Shown: in pieces, positions 53,433-61,527 of the stretch
How positions within the stretch are numbered: position 1 is the first letter of the stretch
How the letters are laid out: each line of letters begins with the position of its first letter
Source of the DNA: Microlunatus sagamiharensis
Lineage (GTDB): Bacteria; Actinomycetota; Actinomycetes; Propionibacteriales; Propionibacteriaceae
Reading direction: 5' to 3'
Assembly (NCBI RefSeq): GCF_900105785.1
Contig: NZ_LT629799.1
Location: 2,728,001-2,792,000, forward strand
Length of the DNA stretch: 64,000 nt
Position numbers and translations under genes: made by a program
The notes under the pieces: model-generated
What the model saw: the letters and a program-made list of their open reading frames with translations, nothing else
Database searches by the model: none
What the model was told of the DNA's origin: nothing

Positions 53433-53846
53433 ATGCCCGCCGCGCACGTCCGGCTCCACCGGAGCCCGTCCCTCGCCACCGGCGTCCCGTACGCCTACGC
53501 GGCGAGCACCTCGACCACCGGACGGGTGCTCTTCACCGCCGGCGCGTGCCCGCTCGACGCCGACGGCGCGACGGTGGCCGTGGGGGACGTCGTGGGCCAG
53601 GCCGAGCAGGTCATGGCCAACCTGCGCGTCGTCCTCGAGGACGCGGGCGCCGGTCTCGCCGACGTGCTCATGACCCACGTCTACGTCGCGAGCACCTCGC
53701 GCGACGACCTGACGGCCGCCTGGGAGGTCGTGCGCCGCCACTTCGGCGACCACGACGCCCCGGGCACGCTGCTCGGGGTCACCGTGCTCGGCTGGCCCGA
53801 CCAGCTCGTCGAGGTGGAGGCGGTCGCCGTCGTCAGCGCCGGGTGA
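53433..53846 (+). CDS. RidA-family protein lacking the usual active-site arginine
   Basis: A 137-residue YjgF/YER057c/UK114 fold protein. VLFTAGACPLDADG and QAEQVMANLRVVLEDAGAGLADV are family signatures, ending in LVEVEAVAVV. In imine-hydrolysing RidA the loop near the end reads P-x-R; here it is P110-G-T112, so the key Arg is absent. Members like this belong to subgroups without 2-aminoacrylate deaminase activity and with unknown roles. ATG 53433. It converges on the TauE/SafE gene with a 14-base overlap. Confidence 0.87.
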   Translation: MPAAHVRLHRSPSLATGVPYAYAASTSTTGRVLFTAGACPLDADGATVAVGDVVGQAEQVMANLRVVLEDAGAGLADVLMTHVYVASTSRDDLTAAWEVVRRHFGDHDAPGTLLGVTVLGWPDQLVEVEAVAVVSAG

Positions 53847-54582
53847 AGAGGAAGACCGCCAGCCCCAGGCCGGCGACGGCGATGCCGACGCGGACGACGA
53901 CCTCGGGCAGGCGGCGCACCAGGCGCGGCGCGACCGCGCTGCCGACGACCATGCCCAGGGCCAGCGGCACGGCCGCGCCCCACTCGACGAGGCCCCGGGC
54001 GACGAAGACGAGCGTCGCCACCAGGTTGGCCAGCCCGAGCACGACCGCGCGGAGGGCGGCGATGCGCGCGAGGGGCTCGCTGAGGACCAGCGAGAGGGTC
54101 GCGATCACGAGCGTGCCCGCGCCCGCGCCGAAGTAGCCGCCGTAGACGGCGAGCAGCGCCACCGCGCCCACGGCCAGCTGGCCGCGCTCGGACACGCGCC
54201 CGCCGTGGAGGTGCTGGAGCCAGGGCCGCAGCAGCAGCACCACCGACCCGAGGACCACCAGCCACGGCACCACCGCGGCGAAGGTCGACTCCGGCAGGAC
54301 GACCAGCAGCAGCGCGCCCACGACACCGCCGACGAGCCCCGCCGCACCGAACCGGACCAGCCGCGCCCGTGTGCCGACGAGCTCCTGGCGCGCCGAGGAG
54401 ACCCCACCCACGGCGACCCCCGTGAGGGCCGCCGTGTTGGTGGCGTTGGCCGCCAGCGGGGACAGCCCGACCGCGAGCAGCGCGGGGTAGGAGACCAGCG
54501 AGGCGAGCCCGGCGCCGTAGCCGGTGATGCCGGCGCCCACGCCGGCGAGGAGCAGCAGGACGACCTCGGCCGTCGCGCTCAC
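53833..54582 (-). CDS. TauE/SafE (TSUP) family membrane exporter
   Basis: A 249-residue membrane protein with about eight transmembrane helices. GAGITGYGAGLASLVSYPALL and the later repeat of the same kind (GGYFGAGAGTLVIATLSL) form the duplicated core of sulfite/sulfonate exporters. The start is GTG 54582 (TTG 54591 is possible). Substrates in the family are sulfite, sulfoacetate and other small anions. None can be assigned here and the neighbours give no clue. Confidence 0.87.
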   Translation of the reverse strand: MSATAEVVLLLLAGVGAGITGYGAGLASLVSYPALLAVGLSPLAANATNTAALTGVAVGGVSSARQELVGTRARLVRFGAAGLVGGVVGALLLVVLPESTFAAVVPWLVVLGSVVLLLRPWLQHLHGGRVSERGQLAVGAVALLAVYGGYFGAGAGTLVIATLSLVLSEPLARIAALRAVVLGLANLVATLVFVARGLVEWGAAVPLALGMVVGSAVAPRLVRRLPEVVVRVGIAVAGLGLAVFLFTRR

Positions 54583-54617
54583 GCCCCGCAACGTACCCGT
54601 CCGACGCCGGTCGTACG

Positions 54618-55559
54618 GTGTCGCGGGTGACGACGCGACCCGGGCACGCCCCGGCCCACACCGTCCCGACGACCTGGGAGCGGCTGGACGACCGCTTCGC
54701 CGCGGTCGACGGCGACTCCCTGGTCGAGCGGATCGCCACCGGCTGCCGCTGGGCCGAGGGCGGGGTCTACCTGCCCGCCTCGCGCAGCTTCGTCTGGAGC
54801 GACATCCCCAACGACCGGCAGCTGCGCTGGGACGAGCTGACCGGCGAGGTCGGCGTGATCAGCCACCCCGCCGGCTACCCGAACGGCAGCACGCTCGACG
54901 GGCAGGGCCGGCTCGTGACCTGCGAGCACGGCGGGCGGCGGGTGCGCCGGGTCGAGCACGACGGCTCGGTGAGCACGGTCGCCGACCGCTTCGAGGGCCT
55001 CCGGTTCAACAGCCCCAACGACGTCGTCGTGGACCGTCGCGGCCGGGTGTGGTTCACCGACCCCGGCTACGGCATCGCCACCGACTACGAGGGCTTCGCC
55101 GCCGAGGAGGAGGTCGGCGGGCGCCACGTCTACCGCGTCGACCCCGACGGGAGCATCCACCGCGTGACCGACGACTTCGACCAGCCCAACGGCCTCGCCT
55201 TCTCCCGCGACGAGTCGCAGCTCTACGTCGTCGACTCCGAGCGGCACCACCTGCGCGTCTTCGACGTGACCGACGACGGCGCGCTGGAGGGCGGCGAGGT
55301 GCTGGCCACCTGCACGGCCGGCACCTTCGACGGCGTCCGCCTCGACAGCGCCGGGCGGATCTGGACGGCCGCCGGGGACGGCGTGCACTGCCTCGACCCG
55401 GACGGCACGCTGCTCGGCAAGCTGCTGCTGCCCGAGATCGCCGCGAACCTGACCTTCGGCGGGCTCAAGCGCAACCTGCTCTTCGTCTGCGCCAGCACGA
55501 GCGTCTACATGATCATGCTCAAGGTCACCGGGGCGCCCGGGCCGTACGCCTCCCGCTAG
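54618..55559 (+). CDS. SMP-30/gluconolactonase-family hydrolase
   Basis: A 313-residue six-bladed propeller lactonase. Metal ligands expected in the family are visible: Glu in WAEGGVYL, Asn in FNSPNDVVVD, Asn in DQPNGLAFS and Asp in GTFDGVRLDS. It would open a sugar lactone. The start is GTG 54618 or GTG 54627, with no clear ribosome site. Its TAG stop overlaps the TAG stop of the convergent SDR gene within one CTAG. Confidence 0.9.
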   Translation: MSRVTTRPGHAPAHTVPTTWERLDDRFAAVDGDSLVERIATGCRWAEGGVYLPASRSFVWSDIPNDRQLRWDELTGEVGVISHPAGYPNGSTLDGQGRLVTCEHGGRRVRRVEHDGSVSTVADRFEGLRFNSPNDVVVDRRGRVWFTDPGYGIATDYEGFAAEEEVGGRHVYRVDPDGSIHRVTDDFDQPNGLAFSRDESQLYVVDSERHHLRVFDVTDDGALEGGEVLATCTAGTFDGVRLDSAGRIWTAAGDGVHCLDPDGTLLGKLLLPEIAANLTFGGLKRNLLFVCASTSVYMIMLKVTGAPGPYASR

Positions 55560-56284
55560 AGGACGTGGCCCCCGTTGACCGTCAGCACCTGACCGGTCAC
55601 GAAGGCGGCGTCGTCCGACAGCAGGTAGGCGACCGCGCCCGCCACGTCCTGCGGCACGCCCATCCGGCCCAGCGGGACGTCGGCCTCGTACGCGGCCGTG
55701 TCCGCACCCGAGTGCCGCTCGACCGGGATCCAGCCCGGGTTGACCGCGTTGACCGTCACCCGGTGCGACCCGAGCTCCTTGGCCCAGATGCGCACCAGCC
55801 CGAGCTCGGCGTTCTTGGCGGCGGCGTACGCCGACGTGCCGGGCAGGTTGCGGTCGACGGTGTCGGAGCCGATCAGCACGACCCGGCCCCCGCCGGCCTC
55901 GCGCATCGCCGGCAGGGTCCCCTGCACGAGCAGGGTCGGGCTGAGGACGAAGAAGCGCAGCTGGTCGAGGTAGGCCTGCCAGGTGAGGTCGACCAGGTCG
56001 GCGTTCGGCTGGGGCCCGGTCGCGTTCGCCACGACGGCGGTCACCGGCCCGAGCTGCGCGGCGGTCGCGAGGAGCCGCTCGACCTCGGCCTCGTCGGTCA
56101 CGTCGCCGGGGACCGCCAGCGCGCGGCCCCCCGCCGCCTCGATGTCCGCGACCACGCCCCGTGCGCCCTCGGCGCCGGAGTGATAGCCCACCCCGACCGC
56201 CCAGCCGCGGCTCCCGAGGTGGCGGGCGATCGCCGCGCCGAGCCCCCGCGAGGCGCCGGTGACGAGGCAGACGGGTGCGGTCAT
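55556..56284 (-). CDS. SDR-family oxidoreductase (FabG-like)
   Basis: A 242-residue classical short-chain dehydrogenase. TGASRGLGAAIA is the cofactor loop (about residues 9-20), the NNAG position reads VANATGP, the catalytic Ser is in LIGSDTVD and YxxxK is SAYAAAKNAE. VNAVNPGWI and FVTGQVLTVNGG complete the fold. ATG 56284. The NNAG change is shared with some sugar- and lactone-related SDRs. Convergence with the SMP-30 lactonase gene might reflect a joint sugar-lactone role, but no operon links them. Confidence 0.9.
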   Translation of the reverse strand: MTAPVCLVTGASRGLGAAIARHLGSRGWAVGVGYHSGAEGARGVVADIEAAGGRALAVPGDVTDEAEVERLLATAAQLGPVTAVVANATGPQPNADLVDLTWQAYLDQLRFFVLSPTLLVQGTLPAMREAGGGRVVLIGSDTVDRNLPGTSAYAAAKNAELGLVRIWAKELGSHRVTVNAVNPGWIPVERHSGADTAAYEADVPLGRMGVPQDVAGAVAYLLSDDAAFVTGQVLTVNGGHVL

Positions 56285-56333
56285 GCGCGGAGCGTAGCGG
56301 GACCGCTCCCGCACGGGTCGCCTTGGACCTGCG

Positions 56334-56618
56334 TCAGGCGCGGACCAGCACCCGGGTGTCGTCGTCGAGGACCTCCTCGACCCCGAGGTGCGCGAGGTCG
56401 GCGACGAAGCGCGCCCGCGACACCGGCGCGCCCGTGGTCGCCCGCAGGTAGCCGCCGTAGAGCGCGTCCGTGGACAGCTCGCCCAGCCAGGCCGGGTCGA
56501 GCCGGAACCAGCGCACGACCGACGGGTCGGGCGAGCCCTCGACCACCGAGGAGGGCGAGGCGGGCGTGAAGGCGGGGGTGGAGGTGTGGCCGCAGGAGGG
56601 GCGGCTGACGTCGGGCAT
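56334..56618 (-). CDS. Unknown small protein
   Basis: A 94-residue protein starting at ATG 56618, with purine-rich sequence upstream. The second half (FVADLAHLGVEEVLDDDTRVLVRA) has a clear helix-strand pattern, and the middle is Trp/Arg/Leu-rich with good coding character. I recognise no family. It lies 49 bases upstream of the SDR gene on the same strand and could be cotranscribed with it. Confidence 0.55.
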   Translation of the reverse strand: MPDVSRPSCGHTSTPAFTPASPSSVVEGSPDPSVVRWFRLDPAWLGELSTDALYGGYLRATTGAPVSRARFVADLAHLGVEEVLDDDTRVLVRA

Positions 56619-56750
56619 GCCCGCCAGCCTGCCCGGGCCCGCGCGCCCCCACATCGGACCGCGGCCCGAGGGAGCCGGGTGCGTCGTCCACCCGTGGGCC
56701 GACCCGTGCCCGCCCCTGGGCGGTCGGCCCGTACGCGTCCGAGGCCGAGG

Positions 56751-57674
56751 ATGGTCCGGGTGACCCCGACCGCCGGCACGTCGACCGCCCGTCCTGCGAC
56801 CACGCCCCGCTGGGCCCTCCTCCTCGTCGGGGTCGCGGCCGCGGCGGTCGGGCTGCTGCCCTGGCTGGCGACCGGCGCTCGGCTGCTGATCCAGAACCTG
56901 TGGGCCACGGACGCGACCCCGGAGACGATGCCCCGGGCCCTGCTGCCCTTCAGCCAGTACACGATCACCACGATCATCGGGGTGGTCGTCGTCGGCGCCG
57001 CCCTCGCCGGGCTGTGCGCCCGGGCGCTCGCCCGCCGGCTCCCCCGCCTGGGCACGGCCACGGTCGCCACCGGCGTCCTCGCCGTCCACGTGACCGCGCT
57101 GCTGCAGACCGCGTCCGTGGTCCGGGCGGGGCTGCGGGAGGGCACGGAGTCCTTCGTCTACGTCACGGCGCTCGAGGCCGTCGCGCTGCTGTCGGTCCTC
57201 GTCGGGGTCGGCGCGCTCGCCCTGGTCGAGCGGGCCGGCCGCGCCGGGGCCGTGCTCGGTCTCGCGGTCGGGGCGCTCGCGCTCGGGCCGTGGCTGTCGG
57301 CGCTCCTCGTCCTCGTCGACGGCGGCACGACCACCCTCCTCGGCGCCGCCCGGCTGGCGACCTGGGTGCCGGCGGCGCTGGTCGGCGCGGCGATCGGGTG
57401 GTCCGGCGTCCGTACGGCGGGCCGGGCCCTCGCGACCGCCGTGGCACTCGTCCTGGTCGCCGTCGTGCCGGCCCTCACCACGGCGATCTCGAGCTCGGCC
57501 GGCAGCCGGGTCCTGGCCCACGACCCGCGGGAGATGGCCGCGTACGCCGTGCAGGTCTTCCTCGGCGCCTCCACCACGCCCGCGCTGGTGCTGCCCCCGC
57601 TCGCCGTCGCGCTCGGGGCGGCCGTGGTCGTCGGGGTGCTCCTGGGGCCCGTCCGGCGCGGCCGTGAACAATGA
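56751..57674 (+). CDS. Unknown polytopic membrane protein
   Basis: A 307-residue Ala/Val/Leu-rich protein with about seven or eight transmembrane helices and short loops. After a 20-residue Thr/Ala N-terminus the first helix is WALLLVGVAAAAVGLLPWL. No motif identifies a transporter class. ATG 56751 has GAGGCCGAGG upstream. Its last 11 bases overlap the GNAT gene, so the two are coupled. Confidence 0.75.
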   Translation: MVRVTPTAGTSTARPATTPRWALLLVGVAAAAVGLLPWLATGARLLIQNLWATDATPETMPRALLPFSQYTITTIIGVVVVGAALAGLCARALARRLPRLGTATVATGVLAVHVTALLQTASVVRAGLREGTESFVYVTALEAVALLSVLVGVGALALVERAGRAGAVLGLAVGALALGPWLSALLVLVDGGTTTLLGAARLATWVPAALVGAAIGWSGVRTAGRALATAVALVLVAVVPALTTAISSSAGSRVLAHDPREMAAYAVQVFLGASTTPALVLPPLAVALGAAVVVGVLLGPVRRGREQ

Positions 57675-58206
57675 CCGCGTGCTGATCAGGACCAGGACCG
57701 CCGCCGACGACGAGGCCTGCGTCGCGGTCATGCGGCGCACCCACGAGCTGGACGCCTACCCCATCTACTGGCCCTCCAGCCCGGCCGGCTTCCTCCGCGC
57801 GAAGGGCGAGACCGACGCCTGGGTCGCCGTCGACGAGGCGGACGGGCGGGTCCTCGGCCAGGTCGCCCTGCACCGGGCCGAGGGCGAGCCCGTCCTGGCG
57901 CTCGCGCAGGAGGCGACGGGCCTGCCCGCCGAGCGGCTCGCGGTGCTGGCCCGGCTGCTCGTCCACCCCGACGCCCGGGGTCGCGGCGTCGGTCGCGCGC
58001 TCGTCCGGACGGCCGCCGCACGGGCCCGGGCGACCGGGCGCCGGGCCGTGCTCGACGTACTGCAGAGCACCACCGGCCCGGCCGCGCTCTACGAGTCGGA
58101 GGGCTGGGTCCGGCTCGGGCCGACGAGCCTCGACCTGTCCGACCGGGGCTTCGGCGACGTCCCGCCCCTGCAGCTCTGGGTCTACCTGGCCCCCGAGGCG
58201 GGCTGA
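57664..58206 (+). CDS. GNAT-family N-acetyltransferase
   Basis: A 180-residue acetyl-CoA-dependent acetyltransferase. The pyrophosphate-binding motif A is LLVHPDARGRGVGRALV (R-G-x-G-x-G, about residues 98-114), and ALYESEGWVRLG is the motif B acceptor-side segment. The substrate is unknown. The start is GTG 57664, overlapping the membrane-protein gene by 11 bases. A strong terminator follows. Confidence 0.88.
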   Translation: MNNDRVLIRTRTAADDEACVAVMRRTHELDAYPIYWPSSPAGFLRAKGETDAWVAVDEADGRVLGQVALHRAEGEPVLALAQEATGLPAERLAVLARLLVHPDARGRGVGRALVRTAAARARATGRRAVLDVLQSTTGPAALYESEGWVRLGPTSLDLSDRGFGDVPPLQLWVYLAPEAG

Positions 58207-58210
58207 CGAC

Positions 58211-58251
58211 GACGAAGGGGACCCGGCCGGTGCGGCCAGGTCCCCTCCGTC
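58211..58251. terminator. Bidirectional terminator
   Basis: GGGGACC (58217-58223) pairs with GGTCCCC (58239-58245), GGCC with GGCC inside it, and the outer GACGAA/TCCGTC arms extend the stem with one mismatch. It lies between the convergent GNAT and deacetylase genes. Confidence 0.8.
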
Positions 58252-58264
58252 GGTCGCGCGTCGC

Positions 58265-59011
58265 CTACGGCTTGACCGCCTTCGCGTGGAAGGTCGTGGC
58301 GCCGAAGGGCACGGCCTCGGGCGTGTAGACGATCTTCCCGGCGCACAGGCCCTGCTCGCGCAGCACCCGGGCGATGCCCGGGATCGCCTGCACCGTGCTC
58401 GGCGGCCAGTCGTGCATCAGGATGATGCCGCCGTCGGTCAGGGTCGCCGCCGCGGCGACGATCGCGTCGACGCCGGCCCCGTTCCAGTCCTGGGAGTCGA
58501 CGGTCCAGAGCACCTCGAGCACGCCCACGCGGTCCTCGTCGGCCCGGACGGCGTCGTTCGTCGACCCGTACGGCGGCCGGAACAGCGTCGGCTCCTTGCC
58601 CGTGATGTCGCGCAGCACCCACTGCGTGCTCGCGATCTCGGTGAAGCGCTGGGCCTCCTCCAGCGTCGTCAGGTCGGGGTGGGTGAAGGTGTGGTTGCCG
58701 ACCCACATCCCCGCCCGCCGCTCGGCCCGGACGAGGTCCGGCCGTGCGAGCGCGTGGTCGCCCTGGTTGAACGTCGTCGCCCGCAGGCCCTCGCGCCGGA
58801 GCGCCTTGAGCAGGTCGGGCGCCGTCGGGCTCGGCCCGTCGTCGAAGGTCAGGCCGACGTAGCCGTTGCGGTAGGCCCGCTGGTGGTGGCCCTGCCCGGC
58901 GTCCTGGCTCGCCGGCGTACCGGCACCGGCCGGGGCGGCCCCGACGACGGCCGTCGTCAGGGCCGCGGCGGCCACGAGCGCGGCCCGGAGGGACCGCCTC
59001 AGCAGCGTCAT
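58265..59011 (-). CDS. Secreted polysaccharide deacetylase (CE4)
   Basis: A 248-residue secreted NodB-domain enzyme. A signal peptide fills residues 1-30 (ends AGA). Catalytic motifs are TFDDGP (D57, D58), HTFTH (H107 and H111, zinc ligands), RPPYGS and ILMHD. It removes acetyl groups from xylan, chitin or peptidoglycan. Directly downstream of a GH10 xylanase (28-base gap), an acetylxylan esterase role is the best inference. ATG 59011. Confidence 0.9.
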   Translation of the reverse strand: MTLLRRSLRAALVAAAALTTAVVGAAPAGAGTPASQDAGQGHHQRAYRNGYVGLTFDDGPSPTAPDLLKALRREGLRATTFNQGDHALARPDLVRAERRAGMWVGNHTFTHPDLTTLEEAQRFTEIASTQWVLRDITGKEPTLFRPPYGSTNDAVRADEDRVGVLEVLWTVDSQDWNGAGVDAIVAAAATLTDGGIILMHDWPPSTVQAIPGIARVLREQGLCAGKIVYTPEAVPFGATTFHAKAVKP

Positions 59012-59039
59012 GATCGCTCTTCCGTCCGCGTCGGTGCCG

Positions 59040-60134
59040 TCAGTGCTTCTTGACGCCCTTGGCGAGCTGCAGGTCGCGCTGCACCGCCGCGTACGCCGAC
59101 TTGGGCTGGTAGTCCTCGTCGTAGAGGTTCGCCTGGCCCTCACCCGGGAAGACGCCCGGGATCCACGAGTACTTGTCGGTGAAGCCCCAGACCGTGAAGG
59201 AGATGCAGCTGCGCTCGAGCAGGCAGCTCTGCAGCATGTAGCTGTAGCCGTTGTCCTGCGCCTGGACCTCGGCCGGGCTCGCCGGCAGCGTGATCCGGAC
59301 GTCCGCCTCGGTGACGGCGGTCTTGAGGCCGACCTTGGCGAAGCGGTGGAAGTTCGCCTGCATGTCGTTCGGCAGGCCGTAGTCGGTGCTCAGGTGGCCC
59401 TGGACGCCGAAGCCCTGCACCGGCACGCCCTCGCTGCGCAGCTCCTTGATGAGCTTGTACGCGGCGTCGCTCTTGGCGTTGATCCCCTCGGTGTTGTAGT
59501 CGTTGTAGAAGAGGATCGCCTTCGGGTCGGCCTTGTGCGCCCAGCGGAACGCGTCGGCGATGTAGTCCGGACCGAGCTGCTGCAGCCACAGCGAGTCGCG
59601 GAGCGTGCCGTCCTCGTTGAAGGCCTCGTTCACCACGTCCCACGCCCAGATGTCGCCCTTGAAGTGGCCCATCTCGGTGGCGATGTGCTGCTTGAGGATC
59701 TTCTTGAGCGCCTTCTTGTCGATCGAGCCGTCCTCGACGCCGCTGGTGAGCCAGGCCGGCAGCTGGCTGTGCCAGACGAGGGTGTGGCCCCGGACCTTCT
59801 GCTTGTGGGCCTTGGCGTAGGCGACGAGCTTGTCGGCCTCGGTGAAGTCGAAGCGGCCGCGCTCGGGCTCGACGACCTCCCACTTCATGACGTTCTCGGG
59901 CGTGACGCTGTCGAACTGCGCGGCGGCCGCCGTGCTGTACGTGGCGTCGCTCGCCAGCGCGGACGTGTCGATCGCGGTGCCGACGCGCACGCCGGTCGGC
60001 TTGGCCAGCTGCTTGAGGGTCTTGGTCGACGTGGTGTCGGTGGCGGCGCCGGCGGCGGGCGCACCGCCGGCGAGCAGGGCGGAGGCGAGCGCTCCGGCCG
60101 TGACCAGGCCGACGCAGGTGCGGCGTAGGGACAT
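59040..60134 (-). CDS. Secreted GH10 endo-1,4-beta-xylanase
   Basis: A 364-residue extracellular xylanase. A signal peptide (residues 1-31) is followed by a single GH10 barrel with acid/base E170 in DVVNEAF and nucleophile E276 in VTEADVR; HTLVWHSQLPAWL is the conserved subsite block. No carbohydrate-binding module is attached. ATG 60134 has GGAGAGG upstream (ATG 60149 is a weaker choice). A CCGAAA-G-TTTCGG operator lies 80 bases upstream, so the divergent LacI protein most likely represses it. Confidence 0.95.
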   Translation of the reverse strand: MSLRRTCVGLVTAGALASALLAGGAPAAGAATDTTSTKTLKQLAKPTGVRVGTAIDTSALASDATYSTAAAAQFDSVTPENVMKWEVVEPERGRFDFTEADKLVAYAKAHKQKVRGHTLVWHSQLPAWLTSGVEDGSIDKKALKKILKQHIATEMGHFKGDIWAWDVVNEAFNEDGTLRDSLWLQQLGPDYIADAFRWAHKADPKAILFYNDYNTEGINAKSDAAYKLIKELRSEGVPVQGFGVQGHLSTDYGLPNDMQANFHRFAKVGLKTAVTEADVRITLPASPAEVQAQDNGYSYMLQSCLLERSCISFTVWGFTDKYSWIPGVFPGEGQANLYDEDYQPKSAYAAVQRDLQLAKGVKKH

Positions 60135-60212
60135 GGGGTTCCTCTCCATCGAGGCATGGGTGACCCGCCGACGACGTCGGCCGGACTGTGGCTGGGTGCT
60201 CCCGACAAGTCT

Positions 60213-60225
60213 CCGAAAGTTTCGG
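60213..60225. promoter_or_regulatory. Xylanase operator
   Basis: CCGAAA-G-TTTCGG is a perfect 13-bp palindrome of the GAAA/TTTC type used by actinobacterial xylan and xylose LacI regulators. It lies about 80 bases before the xylanase start, downstream of the predicted promoter. Confidence 0.72.
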
Positions 60226-60256
60226 GAGTCCAACCGGGAGTCGGTCGATGAGAGGG

Positions 60257-60286
60257 ACCTTAGGGTGCCGCCTGAAGGAACGTCAA
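60257..60286 (-). promoter_or_regulatory. Candidate xylanase promoter
   Basis: Reading leftwards, -35 TTGACG (60286-60281), 18-base spacer and a weak -10 TAAGGT (60262-60257). Transcription would then cross the operator at 60213-60225, allowing a roadblock type of repression. Confidence 0.4.
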
Positions 60287-60391
60287 GAGCGTCTTCAGGG
60301 AGCGTGGATCGACGGAACCCGCATCCGCCGAGCGTGGTTCCGGCGTACGTCACGCAGCCTCCTCAGCAGCTCCGTGGACCCCGTCCTGTCA

Positions 60392-60412
60392 GAAATGTTT
60401 CGAAAACTTTCG
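60392..60412. promoter_or_regulatory. Double operator before the xylan LacI gene
   Basis: Two abutting palindromes, GAAA-TG-TTTC (60392-60401) and CGAAA-AC-TTTCG (60401-60412), share their junction and repeat the GAAA/TTTC signature of the xylanase operator. They lie about 80-100 bases before the LacI start and suggest autoregulation. Confidence 0.68.
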
Positions 60413-60490
60413 GGGTCGAGGGCGTGGTCGTGTGGTGCGATGGGTACCTGCAGCGAGGTGCGCGACGAGGCGTGCCGTGAGGAGGACGCG

Positions 60491-61525
60491 ATGACCAGAC
60501 GTGGACGGCCGACGCTCGCCGCGGTGGCCGCCGAGGCCGGGGTGTCCCTGGCGACGGTGTCCAAGGTGCTCAACGACCGCACCGACGTCTCCGCCCGGAC
60601 ACGGGCCCGGGTGCGCGTCGTCCTCGACGAGCACGGCTACGAGCCGACCGCACACCGTGGCGCCCGGGGGCGCTGGCTCGTCAGCCTCGTGCTCCCCGCC
60701 CTCGACAGCCCGTACGCGCTGGAGGTGCTGCGGGGCGTCACCGCGAGCGAGCTGGACGTCGTCGTGTGCTCGCTGGCCGACTCGACCGCGACCGCCCCGT
60801 GGACCGCGCAGGTGCTGGCCCCGGGACGCGCCGGCACGATCGCGGTCGTCCCCGAGCTGACGCCGGCCGAGCGGGGCCTGCTGGCCGGGGCCCGCACGCC
60901 GTGCGTCGTGGTCGACCCGACCTCGAGCGACCCGCAGCTGCCGAGCGTCGGCGCGACCAACCGCGCGGGTGGCTTCGCCGCCACGCGGCACCTGCTCGAC
61001 CTGGGCCACCGCCGCATCGGCGTGATCGGCGGCCCCCGGCAGGTGCTCTGCAGCCGGGAGCGGGTCGAGGGCTACGCAGCGGCGCTGACGAGCCACGGTC
61101 TCCCGCTCGACCCCGCCCTGGTCCGCTCCGGCGACTTCCACCACGCGGGCGGGCTCGCGGCGACGCGGGCACTGCTCGCGCTCCCCTCCCCGCCGAGCGC
61201 GGTCTTCGCCGGCAGCGACGAGCAGGCGCTGGGCGCGGTCGACGCGGCCCGTCAGGCCGGGCTGCGCGTGCCCGAGGACCTCAGCGTGGTCGGCTTCGAC
61301 GACCTCCCGGTCTCACGCTGGGCCTCACCCGCCCTGACCACCGTGCGTCAGCCGCTGGCCGAGATGGGCGCGACGGCCGCCGCGATGCTGCTGTCGCTCC
61401 TCGACGGCGTCCCGCTCGACCAGCCGCAGGTGGAGCTGCCGACGCGGTTGTGCGTCCGCGCGACCACCGCACCCCCGCCCCGCACGAGCGAGGGGCGACG
61501 GCGCCCGCAGGCCGCCGTCGCCTGA
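60491..61525 (+). CDS. LacI-family regulator, probable xylan regulator
   Basis: A 344-residue repressor. The HTH is TLAAVAAEAGVSLATVSKVLND (about residues 8-29), the hinge follows, and the sugar domain ends with the FDDLPVSRWASPALTTVRQP block. ATG 60491 has GAGGAG upstream. It is divergent from the xylanase-deacetylase operon and both promoters carry GAAA/TTTC palindromes, so I infer repression relieved by a xylo-oligosaccharide or xylose. It is clearly different in sequence from the two LacI paralogues at 37 and 43 kb. Confidence 0.92.
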   Translation: MTRRGRPTLAAVAAEAGVSLATVSKVLNDRTDVSARTRARVRVVLDEHGYEPTAHRGARGRWLVSLVLPALDSPYALEVLRGVTASELDVVVCSLADSTATAPWTAQVLAPGRAGTIAVVPELTPAERGLLAGARTPCVVVDPTSSDPQLPSVGATNRAGGFAATRHLLDLGHRRIGVIGGPRQVLCSRERVEGYAAALTSHGLPLDPALVRSGDFHHAGGLAATRALLALPSPPSAVFAGSDEQALGAVDAARQAGLRVPEDLSVVGFDDLPVSRWASPALTTVRQPLAEMGATAAAMLLSLLDGVPLDQPQVELPTRLCVRATTAPPPRTSEGRRRPQAAVA

Positions 61526-61527
61526 GG

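Larger units (their letters stand above)
60135..60490. promoter_or_regulatory. Divergent xylanase/lacI regulatory region
   Basis: No gene fits. The region holds two operator clusters (60213-60225 and 60392-60412), a likely xylanase promoter (60257-60286) and a CCTGAAG/CTTCAGG hairpin (60271-60299). Its AT content is higher than in the flanking genes. Confidence 0.65.

Noticed and set aside
55556-55559. Shared CTAG carrying both stop codons of two convergent genes as a regulatory feature
   Set aside because: It is simply tail-to-tail packing of the SMP-30 and SDR genes; no hairpin or other signal surrounds it.
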